This document shows, piece by piece, positions 1-6,112 of a DNA stretch of 13,054 nucleotides. Source of the DNA: JBOGFI01 sp050743365. Its GTDB lineage: Bacteria > Actinomycetota > Acidimicrobiia > IMCC26256 > JACDBD01. The notes under the pieces are model-generated. The model was not told the origin of the DNA and ran no database searches. It saw only the letters and a list, made by a program, of their open reading frames with translations. The position numbers and the translations under genes were made by a program. The stretch lies in the NCBI GenBank assembly GCA_050743365.1, contig JBOGFI010000169.1, forward strand, positions 1 to 13,054. Direction: 5' to 3'. How positions within the stretch are numbered: position 1 is the stretch's first letter; every line of letters begins with the position of its first letter.

Positions 1-1
1 C

Positions 2-583
2 GTCGAGCTCGCGCGATCGGATCGCGACGTCCGCACCGTGGCCGTCATCGGTGTCGAGCCGGGCTGCGGCGCCTCGTTCGTCGCCCGGTCGCTCACCCAG
101 GTGGCGGCGAACCCGCGGGCTTCGGTCGTCCTCGTGGACGCCAACCTGCGGCGACCGTCGTTGGCGACCGAGATGCAGCTCCCCTACGGACCGGGCCTCA
201 GCGACGTGCTCGTCGACGGCCCCGGCCCGGCCGCCCTCCCCCTGACGAGGCCCGGACAGGGCGGCTTCCGGGTGCTCGGCGCCGGGGCGGCGGGCGCCGA
301 CCTCCCCGCCCTCCTCGGCTCGGGGGCGCTGCGGAAGGTGATCGACCTCGTGCCCGACGCCGAGCTCGTCGTCATCGACGCTCCGTCCGTACTCGAGGGC
401 CCGGACGCGCTCGTGATCGCAGCGCAGTGCGACGCCGTCATCCTCGTCGTCGACGCCGGCCGGACCCGGCAGCGCACGCTGCGGGAGGCGGTCACTCGGC
501 TCGACCGCCACGCCCGCATCCTGGGAACGGTCCTGAACCGCGCCGACGGCGGGCGGGAGCGCACGCGCGTGCCGGCGGCCTAA
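2..583 (+). CDS. Wzc/CpsD-type polysaccharide chain-length ATPase (BY-kinase family), 3' part
   Basis: The reading frame is open from the first bases of the window, so the 5' end of the gene is missing; the GTG at 38 lies just before the Walker A strand and is unlikely to be the true start. The visible part is a P-loop ATPase domain. It has a deviant Walker A (GVEPGCGAS), a Walker A' with the BY-kinase pattern DANLRRP, and a Walker B strand VVIDAPS, followed by the usual strand VILVVDAG and the late motif GTVLNRA. In this family the domain sits behind a membrane-spanning Wzz-like part, or in a separate partner protein, and controls length and export of surface polysaccharide. The C-terminus (RERTRVPAA) has no tyrosine cluster, unlike true autokinases. 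It is followed after 16 nt by a glycosyltransferase on the same strand, probably in one operon. A MinD/ParA-type ATPase is the less likely alternative. Confidence 0.85.
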   Translation, partial: VELARSDRDVRTVAVIGVEPGCGASFVARSLTQVAANPRASVVLVDANLRRPSLATEMQLPYGPGLSDVLVDGPGPAALPLTRPGQGGFRVLGAGAAGADLPALLGSGALRKVIDLVPDAELVVIDAPSVLEGPDALVIAAQCDAVILVVDAGRTRQRTLREAVTRLDRHARILGTVLNRADGGRERTRVPAA

Positions 584-599
584 CGGGCCGGCCAGCGCC

Positions 600-1712
600 A
601 TGCGCGTCGCCATCGTCCACGAGCGGTTCAGCGAGATGGGCGGTTCGGAGCGTGTCGTCGAGCAGCTGCACGCGATCTGGCCGGCCGCGCCGATCCACGC
701 CGCCGTGGTGGACGAGCGCGTGCTGGCGCCGGGCCTGGCTGGCGCCGACCTGCGACCGACGCCGCTCCAGCGCCCCTACCGGGGCGGGCCCGGGTACGAG
801 TACCTCCTGCCGCTCCTGCCCCTGGCGATCGCCCGGCTGCCCCTCGACGACGCCGAGCTCGTCGTGACGAGCCACCACGCCTTCGCCAACCGCGTCCGCC
901 CGCCGCGGGGCGTCCCCGTCGTCTCCTACACGCACACGCCTTCCCGCTGGATCTGGGACCGCGCGTTCCGCCGAGGCGAGCGCGGTGGCAGGGCTGGCCG
1001 GTTCCTTCTCGGCGCATTCGCGGCGACGCAGCGGAGGCCGGACCGCGCGGCAGCAGAGCGACTCCGCGGCATCGTCGTGAACTCCCGCTTCGTCGCCGAG
1101 CGTGTGCGGCGGTGGTGGGGCCGCTCTTCCGAGGTGGTGCACCCCCCGGTCGACGTCACCTTCTTCACCCCCCACCCCGGCGTGCAGCGGGACGACTTCT
1201 TCCTGCTGGCCGGCCGCCTCGTCCCGTACAAGCGCCCGCTGGTGGCAGTGGCGGCGGCACGGGAAGCCGGTGTGCGGCTGGTCGTCGCGGGTGAGGGCCG
1301 CCTGCGCCCCGCCGTGGAGGCGATGGCGGGGCCGGGCATCGAGGTGCTCGGCGCCATCGACGACGATTCACTGCGCGATCTGTACCGGCGGTGCCGCGCC
1401 CTCGTGTTCCCGGGCGAGGAGGACTTCGGGATCGTGCCCGTCGAGGCGCAGGCGTGCGGCGCACCCGTCCTCGCGCGCGCCTCCGGCGGCGTGCTCGACT
1501 CCGTCGTCGATGGGGTCACCGGCAGCTTGTACCTGGGTTCGGGCGGCGACGGCGAGGTCGACGCCCTCGCTGACGCGCTTCGCCGCTTCGACACGTCGCG
1601 GTTCGAACCTCGGGCTGCCCGGCGCCACGCGGTGTCGTTCACGCCCGAGCGCTTCCGGGCCCGCTTCGTGGCGGCCGTCGAGCGCCTGCTCGGGAGGCCA
1701 CTCGACGTGTGA
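600..1712 (+). CDS. GT4 glycosyltransferase, WbaZ-like
   Basis: A 370-residue GT-B fold glycosyltransferase, a usual length for family GT4. The N-terminal acceptor domain starts MRVAIVHERFSEMGGSERVV, with the glycine-rich GGSE turn. The motif SYTHTPSRWIWD (about residues 109-120) resembles the YCHTPxRYxWD motif of WbaZ-type mannosyltransferases. The interdomain motif VVNSRFVAERV and the strand VHPPVDVTFF follow. The C-terminal nucleotide-sugar domain has LLAGRLVPYKRP (lysine about 211) and the EX7E motif PGEEDFGIVPVE (Glu274 and Glu282). It should transfer a hexose, perhaps mannose, from a nucleotide sugar to the lipid-linked glycan at the inner face of the membrane. The ATG at 600 is chosen because the first strand begins right after it, 16 nt behind the ATPase gene. 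Donor and linkage cannot be read from sequence. Confidence 0.93.
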   Translation: MRVAIVHERFSEMGGSERVVEQLHAIWPAAPIHAAVVDERVLAPGLAGADLRPTPLQRPYRGGPGYEYLLPLLPLAIARLPLDDAELVVTSHHAFANRVRPPRGVPVVSYTHTPSRWIWDRAFRRGERGGRAGRFLLGAFAATQRRPDRAAAERLRGIVVNSRFVAERVRRWWGRSSEVVHPPVDVTFFTPHPGVQRDDFFLLAGRLVPYKRPLVAVAAAREAGVRLVVAGEGRLRPAVEAMAGPGIEVLGAIDDDSLRDLYRRCRALVFPGEEDFGIVPVEAQACGAPVLARASGGVLDSVVDGVTGSLYLGSGGDGEVDALADALRRFDTSRFEPRAARRHAVSFTPERFRARFVAAVERLLGRPLDV

Positions 1713-1721
1713 ACCACCCAC

Positions 1722-1746
1722 GTGCGACCCGTCGCTACCGTCGCAC
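1722..1746. terminator. Inverted repeat between convergent genes
   Basis: GTGCGAC at 1722-1728 and GTCGCAC at 1740-1746 form a perfect 7-bp stem around an 11-nt loop. It starts 10 nt after the glycosyltransferase stop and overlaps the last codons of the convergent hydrolase gene, so it could act in both directions. There is no T-tract, and GC-rich DNA gives such stems by chance fairly often. Confidence 0.4.
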
Positions 1747-2832
1747 CACCGTCCGGTAGGCGGTGAGCGCAGGTTCCTTGGCGACTCCGTCCGTACGGAC
1801 GAGCCCGAAGTTCGCCTCGCGGTCGCCGGGATCGAACCAGGCGTCGCGGTACGAGTACCAGAACAGCGGGCCGGTGTACGGCCATGACCTCCAGGCCGTG
1901 TACGCCTCGGTCAGGTACGCGGCCAGGTAGTCGGGCGTCATGCCATCTACGGTGGGCGCGCCCATCTCGGTGCCCCAGATCTTCTTGGCGCCGTCGCCGT
2001 TGCGCACCATCGTCTCGTACAGCACCGGCGTCACGCCGCCGAAGGCGTTGTCGTTGTGGTCGGGCTCGGGCCTCAGCGGCATGTACGGGTAGTTCGAGGG
2101 GTGGTGCCCCACGGCGTCGAAGTACCCGCGCCCGCCGGCGGCGTAGACACCACGGAGGAAGGTCACCGGGGCGATCCTGGCGCCGTCGGGGGCGTCGGGC
2201 GCGGGCGAGAGCCCCCCGCTGATCACCGTGGCCTCGGCGTCGGCGTCCTTGATCGCGGCGTAGGCCACCTGCAGCAGCACGGTATAGGCGGCGGGGTCGG
2301 GCGCCGGCTGCCAGAACCTCACGATGTTCGGCTCGTTCCAGATCTCCCAGTGCCGCACGCCCCGGGGGGCGTAGCGCCGGACGGCAGTGCCGGCAAAGGC
2401 GGCGTACTCGGCCGGGTCGCTCGGCGGGTGCTTGTCGGTCGTCCCGGGAGGCCGGGCCCAGGGGGGCGTATAGCCGATCATCCCCAGCACCGCGAGGCCG
2501 CGAGCCCGGGCGGCGTCGACGATGCGATCGATGGGACCCCAGTTCCAGGCGGTCGGCGTCTCCTGAACGAGCCACCAATCGACGTCGATACGCAGGAAGC
2601 GGGCGCCACTCGCGGCCATCCCGTCGAGCTCGGCCGCCAGCTCGGCGTCGGTGCGGCCCGGCAGCGACGACCCCTCGGCGAAGCCGGCCGCGCCGGCGAG
2701 ACCGTCCCGGGCGGGCGGAAGCGGAAGTGGGCTGCTCCTGCGCTCGCGGGGCATCGATCCGAGACATGCGGTCGTCATGACGACCACCGCCAGGGCGGCC
2801 ATTGCCCTGCTCGTCGAAGTCCGAGGTGCCAT
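1735..2832 (-). CDS. Lipoprotein glycoside hydrolase, clan GH-A (GH39/GH5-like)
   Basis: A 365-residue exported enzyme with a (beta/alpha)8-barrel. The chosen ATG at 2832 gives a proper lipoprotein signal: basic start with Arg4 and Arg9, a hydrophobic stretch AALAVVVM, and a lipobox TTAC with Cys23. An in-frame start 39 nt upstream would add residues that spoil the signal, so it was not used. A short proline-rich linker follows. Catalytic features of clan GH-A are visible: WEIWNEPN with the acid/base Glu near residue 167, and IWGTEMGAP with the nucleophile Glu near residue 288. The motif GHHPSNYPYMP precedes the nucleophile. It is the last gene of the minus-strand group, 110 nt after the sugar transferase, so it probably acts on the polysaccharide made by this locus, as PslG does in the Psl locus of Pseudomonas. 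The exact family and glycan are not readable. Confidence 0.88.
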   Translation of the reverse strand: MAPRTSTSRAMAALAVVVMTTACLGSMPRERRSSPLPLPPARDGLAGAAGFAEGSSLPGRTDAELAAELDGMAASGARFLRIDVDWWLVQETPTAWNWGPIDRIVDAARARGLAVLGMIGYTPPWARPPGTTDKHPPSDPAEYAAFAGTAVRRYAPRGVRHWEIWNEPNIVRFWQPAPDPAAYTVLLQVAYAAIKDADAEATVISGGLSPAPDAPDGARIAPVTFLRGVYAAGGRGYFDAVGHHPSNYPYMPLRPEPDHNDNAFGGVTPVLYETMVRNGDGAKKIWGTEMGAPTVDGMTPDYLAAYLTEAYTAWRSWPYTGPLFWYSYRDAWFDPGDREANFGLVRTDGVAKEPALTAYRTVVRR

Positions 2833-2900
2833 GTGCTCACTCTGCCCAGTGGCGATCGCGCTCCCGGCCATGATCGGTCATTGCCGGTGGCGCCTTGAGC

Positions 2901-2933
2901 ACGCTCGTGTCGGAGCGCCGAGCGTCGCTCGGC
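2901..2933 (-). promoter_or_regulatory. Two mutually exclusive hairpins ahead of the hydrolase gene
   Basis: Ten bases past the sugar transferase stop, the minus-strand transcript can fold GCCGAGC with GCTCGGC (2917-2933, 3-nt loop). It can instead fold ACGCTCG with CGAGCGT (2901-2925, 11-nt loop). Both stems are perfect 7-mers and share bases, so only one can form at a time. This could be a weak terminator or an attenuator controlling the downstream hydrolase. No T-tract and no leader peptide were found. Confidence 0.3.
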
Positions 2934-2942
2934 CGCAGCCGC

Positions 2943-4355
2943 TCAGCGCTCGCGAACGCGGGTGCCGCGCAGCACCTCGGCGGTGCTGCGGGCCAGGACC
3001 ACGACGTCCCGCCAGATCGACCAGTGCTCGATGTAGTGGTTGTCGAAACGCACGCGCTCACTGATGGAGGTGTCGCCCCGGAGGCCGTGGACCTGGGCCC
3101 AGCCCGTGAGCCCCGCCGGCACCCGGTGCCGGTCCCGGTAGCCGTCGACGTCGACGCTGAAGCGCTCGACGAAGTGCGGCCGCTCGGGACGCGGCCCGAC
3201 GAGGGACATGTCTCCCCGCAGGACGGTCCAGAGCTGTGGCAACTCGTCCAGGGAGGTGCGCCGGAGGAGCCTGCCGACGGGCGTGATGCGGTCGTCGCCG
3301 ACCGGTGACCACTGGGTGTCGCTGTCGCCGTTCACCCGCATGGTGCGGAACTTGGGCACCTCGATCGCGCGGCCGGCCTCGCCCACCCGCCGCTGCCGGA
3401 ACAGGACCGGGCCCGGGCTGCTGAGCTTCACCGCCACCGCCACCATGATCATCAGGGGGGCCGTGACGAGCAGGACGGCCCCGGCGACGGTCACGTCGAG
3501 CGTCCGCTTGAGCCACCATGCGCGCCCCTGCAGCGCGCCTCGCAGCCGGTACAGCGGGATGCCGCGTACGTCGTCGGTGTCGGGACCGTCGGGCGTCACG
3601 CCGAAGTCGAAGAAGCGAGGGACGACGTGGACCTCGACGTCGTGCTGCACCGCGGTGCGCAGCACGCTCACGAGCTCGGCCTCGCGCGGGGGCCCGAAGG
3701 CGACGATGACCCGTCGGATGTCGCGGCGCTCGAGCATGGTCGGGAGGCCGTCGATGTCGCCCAGCAGCGGGAGCGGCAGCGGGCCGCCGACGCAGTCGAG
3801 GAAGCCGATCGGGTCGATGCCGTACTCCGGGTAGTCGGTGAAGGTGCGGGCAAGCTCGGCGCCGATCTCACCGGCGCCGACGATCACGGCGCGGTCGAGC
3901 AGGTGGCCCCTCCGCCGGGTGCGCCGGATGGCGGCGTAGGAGAGGACGCGTCCCACGAGCACGAATGCCACCGCGAGGAGGGCGGCGGCGAAGAGCGCGC
4001 CCTCGTCGCCCGTGCGCAGGGCGATCGGCCCCAGCACCACCAACGGTATGGCCAGGCGCCCGAGCAGCCATGGTGCCGACTCGAGGGCCGAGAGGGTGAT
4101 CGGGGGCCGGTAACCGCGGGCCGCGGTCAGGGTCGCGAGGACGCCGAGGAGGTAGGCGATCCCGACCGGCGACCATGCGCCGCACAGCGCGAGCGCGGCG
4201 CCGAGGGCGACCGCGTCGAGCGAGAGGACCAGCGCGGACGCCTGCCAACGGGCGCACCTCGCCGAGCGCGCCGGAAGGAGCGCGAGCGTCGGGTCGGCCG
4301 CCGCTTCGCGTTGCGTATCCCGGGTGGATTGAAAGGTCTCGGCCGTGACCGCCAT
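2943..4355 (-). CDS. Polyprenyl-phosphate sugar-1-phosphate transferase (WbaP/WcaJ type)
   Basis: A 470-residue initiating enzyme for repeat-unit assembly. It transfers a sugar-1-phosphate from a nucleotide sugar to undecaprenyl phosphate at the membrane. The N-terminal part has four or so hydrophobic helices (about residues 40-145). A Rossmann-like domain follows, beginning AVIVGAGEIGAELA (156-169). One more membrane segment lies at about 288-310 (DVTVAGAVLLVTAPLMIMVA). The C-terminal catalytic domain is complete: KFRTMR (335-340), SLDELPQLW with the Asp370-Glu371 pair, SLVGPRPERP (384-393) and PAGLTGWAQVHG (413-424). Length and domain order are those of the family. The ATG at 4355 has AAGGCGGG about 9 nt upstream. 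It is separated from rpiB by a 193-nt gap with a possible promoter, so it may begin its own transcript. Whether the sugar is glucose, galactose or another cannot be told. Confidence 0.95.
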   Translation of the reverse strand: MAVTAETFQSTRDTQREAAADPTLALLPARSARCARWQASALVLSLDAVALGAALALCGAWSPVGIAYLLGVLATLTAARGYRPPITLSALESAPWLLGRLAIPLVVLGPIALRTGDEGALFAAALLAVAFVLVGRVLSYAAIRRTRRRGHLLDRAVIVGAGEIGAELARTFTDYPEYGIDPIGFLDCVGGPLPLPLLGDIDGLPTMLERRDIRRVIVAFGPPREAELVSVLRTAVQHDVEVHVVPRFFDFGVTPDGPDTDDVRGIPLYRLRGALQGRAWWLKRTLDVTVAGAVLLVTAPLMIMVAVAVKLSSPGPVLFRQRRVGEAGRAIEVPKFRTMRVNGDSDTQWSPVGDDRITPVGRLLRRTSLDELPQLWTVLRGDMSLVGPRPERPHFVERFSVDVDGYRDRHRVPAGLTGWAQVHGLRGDTSISERVRFDNHYIEHWSIWRDVVVLARSTAEVLRGTRVRER

Positions 4356-4451
4356 CTGCGCCCGCCTTGCAGTAGTTCGCTACGACGAAATACGCCCGGG
4401 AGCGAGGCGGACAGCACCGACGCCACAGTGACTTCGGGCATGACTCTTCGT

Positions 4452-4484
4452 GGTACGGAACCGCCGCATAGTGGCTTTCGTACC
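4452..4484. promoter_or_regulatory. Dyad over a candidate promoter for the sugar transferase gene
   Basis: The 193-nt gap 4356-4548 holds no gene. In it, GGTACGGAA (4452-4460) and TTTCGTACC (4476-4484) form an inverted repeat matching at 8 of 9 positions. On the minus strand, TTGTCA (4487-4492) and TATGCG (4465-4470), 16 bp apart, resemble -35 and -10 boxes, although the -10 is poor. The dyad would cover the spacer and -10 region, as an operator often does. The same bases can also form a hairpin in the rpiB read-through transcript. The rest of the gap shows nothing else I can name. Confidence 0.35.
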
Positions 4485-4548
4485 CCTGACAAGGTGCTCC
4501 CAAACGCCATCAAACGGAATTACCCCGGCGCGAGGGACAATGGCCGCA

Positions 4549-5001
4549 TCAGGGTCGCGTGGCGGTGCGCTCGATCGCAGTGATCTGGTCGATGCGGCGA
4601 GCGTGACGGCCGCCGTCGAAGGGGGTGGCCAGCCAGCACCGCAGGATCTCGTCGGCGAGTCCGTCGGCCACGATGCGCCCCCCCATCGACAGCACGTTGG
4701 CGTCGTTGTGGGCCCGCGACAGACGAGCGGTGAACAGGTCGTTGCAGAGCGCGGCGCGCACCCCGGCCACCTTGTTGGCGGCGATCTGCTCGCCCTGACC
4801 GCTGCCGCCGATCACGATCCCGCGGTTGGCTCGGCCCTCCGCCACGGCCCGGCCGACCGCGGCGCAGATCGGCGGGTAGTCGACCGGCTCCTCGGAGTGG
4901 GTGCCGAGGTCGTCGACCCCGTGGCCGTTCTCCTCCAGCACGCCCTTGAGATGCTCCTTGAGCCGGAAGCCGGCGTGGTCGGAGCCGATGGCGATGCGCA
5001 G
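4549..5001 (-). CDS. rpiB: Ribose-5-phosphate isomerase B, probable CTG start
   Basis: A 150-residue RpiB/LacAB-family isomerase that interconverts ribose 5-phosphate and ribulose 5-phosphate in the cytosol. The N-terminus (L/M)RIAIGSDHAGFRLKEHL carries the family's substrate-binding SDHAG motif. GGSGQGEQIAANKV (65-78) is the actinobacterial form, in which Glu71 stands where the Mycobacterium tuberculosis enzyme uses Glu75 as base instead of the Cys of E. coli. AHNDANVLSMGGR (98-109) and the C-terminal RRID are also present. No ATG, GTG or TTG lies between the in-frame TAG at 5038-5040 and codon 20. CTG at 5001 falls exactly where the family starts and has GAGGGG 6 nt upstream. A GTG at 4941 would delete SDHAG. 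The gene follows the glycosyltransferase by 31 nt, so it is probably co-transcribed. Another sugar-phosphate substrate is possible. Confidence 0.92.
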   Translation of the reverse strand: MRIAIGSDHAGFRLKEHLKGVLEENGHGVDDLGTHSEEPVDYPPICAAVGRAVAEGRANRGIVIGGSGQGEQIAANKVAGVRAALCNDLFTARLSRAHNDANVLSMGGRIVADGLADEILRCWLATPFDGGRHARRIDQITAIERTATRP

Positions 5002-5007
5002 TGGGAA

Positions 5008-5013
5008 CCCCTC
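5008..5013 (-). promoter_or_regulatory. Ribosome binding site deciding the rpiB CTG start
   Basis: GAGGGG read on the minus strand ends 6 nt before the CTG at 5001. It is a good match to the anti-Shine-Dalgarno sequence at normal spacing, and it supports starting rpiB at CTG rather than at the internal GTG at 4941. Confidence 0.6.
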
Positions 5014-5032
5014 GGACCCGGGAACGACCCGT

Positions 5033-6112
5033 TCAGCCTACCGGGGCGCGCGACACGCCCCGGTACACCGCCAGAGTGCCCTCGACCATCGCGTCGAGCG
5101 AGAAGCGCGCCGCCGCCGCGAGCGCCGCCTCGCGCACGCCGCTGCGGCTCGTGAGCGCCACGACCGCCTCCGCCCATCGCCCGGGGTCGTCGACGGGGAG
5201 CAGCGTCACCGCACCCGAATCGCCTGCAAGCTCCGCGTGCGGGGCGATGCTGGAAGCGACCACCGGCAGCCCCGCCGCGAGTGCCTCCAGCGGGGTGAAG
5301 GGCAACCCCTCGTACCGCGACGGGGCCAGCAGCACGTCGGCACCCTCCATCTCACCGGCGGCGTCGTCGCGCTGCCCGGCGAAGGTGACGACTCTGTCGA
5401 CGCCTCGGCGCGTGACCTCACGCCGGAGGTCGGGCCCCAGGCTCCCGTCACCCACGATCCGGAGCGTGGCGGGCTGGCCCGACCGGAGCAGCGCTTCCAC
5501 CACCGCGACGGCGAACAACGGGCTCTTCTGCGGCTCGAGTCGACCGACAAACAGCAGCGCCGGACCGGGGGCGCGCCGCGCCCGGACGTTCGCGTATCGG
5601 TCCCGGCGCGGGACACCGTTGCGCACGACGTGCACAGGAGGCGGGCGGCGCCACCGGTGTTCGAGCGCGACCGCGCTCGCCTCCCCCACCACGATCGCCG
5701 CTGCGATACGCCGGTTCGCAAGCGAACGGCTCTGCTCCACGAGGCGGGAGGCGCCCGTGAGCATCGGCAGGTGATCGGTGATGACCGACGGCCGGCCCCA
5801 CGGGAGCAGCAGGAACGACGCGCCCCGAAAGGACCAGGGGTCAGGGAAGTTCCAGTGCAGCAGGTCAGCCTGTGCCTGCCGGGCCATCGACCAGATCGGC
5901 CCCGGCCGGGCCCGGCCCTCGACGTAGCGGAGGCGCTCGACCGTCGGGACGAGGCGGTCGGCCGCTCGCCGGCCGTAGTGACGGTCGACGCCGAAGATCA
6001 CTGCCGCGGTCGCCACGCCGCGACTGCGCAGCCCGCCCGTGAGCAACTCGAGGTACCTCTCGGCGCCACCGAGCCCGTGGATCTCGTGGGCGAAGAGGAC
6101 GGAGGGGGTCAC
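5033..6112 (-). CDS. GT4 glycosyltransferase
   Basis: A 359-residue GT-B glycosyltransferase. The N-terminal domain begins SVLFAHEIHGLGGAERYLELL, with the GGAE loop typical of GT4. The hinge motif VHVVRNGVP (about 178-186) leads into the C-terminal donor domain, with ALLFVGRLEPQKSPLFAV and the Glu-containing EX7E motif YEGLPFTPLE, then ALAAGLPVVAS. The GTG start at 6112 overlaps the flippase TGA at 6109-6111 in a GTGA arrangement, which indicates translational coupling. It should add one sugar to the lipid-linked repeat at the cytosolic face of the membrane. The donor sugar is unknown. Its tight link with the flippase suggests a role late in assembly, but that is inference. Confidence 0.93.
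   Translation of the reverse strand: MTPSVLFAHEIHGLGGAERYLELLTGGLRSRGVATAAVIFGVDRHYGRRAADRLVPTVERLRYVEGRARPGPIWSMARQAQADLLHWNFPDPWSFRGASFLLLPWGRPSVITDHLPMLTGASRLVEQSRSLANRRIAAAIVVGEASAVALEHRWRRPPPVHVVRNGVPRRDRYANVRARRAPGPALLFVGRLEPQKSPLFAVAVVEALLRSGQPATLRIVGDGSLGPDLRREVTRRGVDRVVTFAGQRDDAAGEMEGADVLLAPSRYEGLPFTPLEALAAGLPVVASSIAPHAELAGDSGAVTLLPVDDPGRWAEAVVALTSRSGVREAALAAAARFSLDAMVEGTLAVYRGVSRAPVG

Noticed and set aside
926..2767. Long minus-strand open frame of about 613 codons
   Set aside because: It lies antisense to the first glycosyltransferase and out of frame with the hydrolase. Its translation is arginine/alanine-rich low-complexity with no domain motif, a common shadow in GC-rich DNA.
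3627..4583. Plus-strand open frame of about 318 codons opposite the sugar transferase
   Set aside because: It is antisense to a gene with a full set of family motifs. Its translation is charged low-complexity without any known fold.
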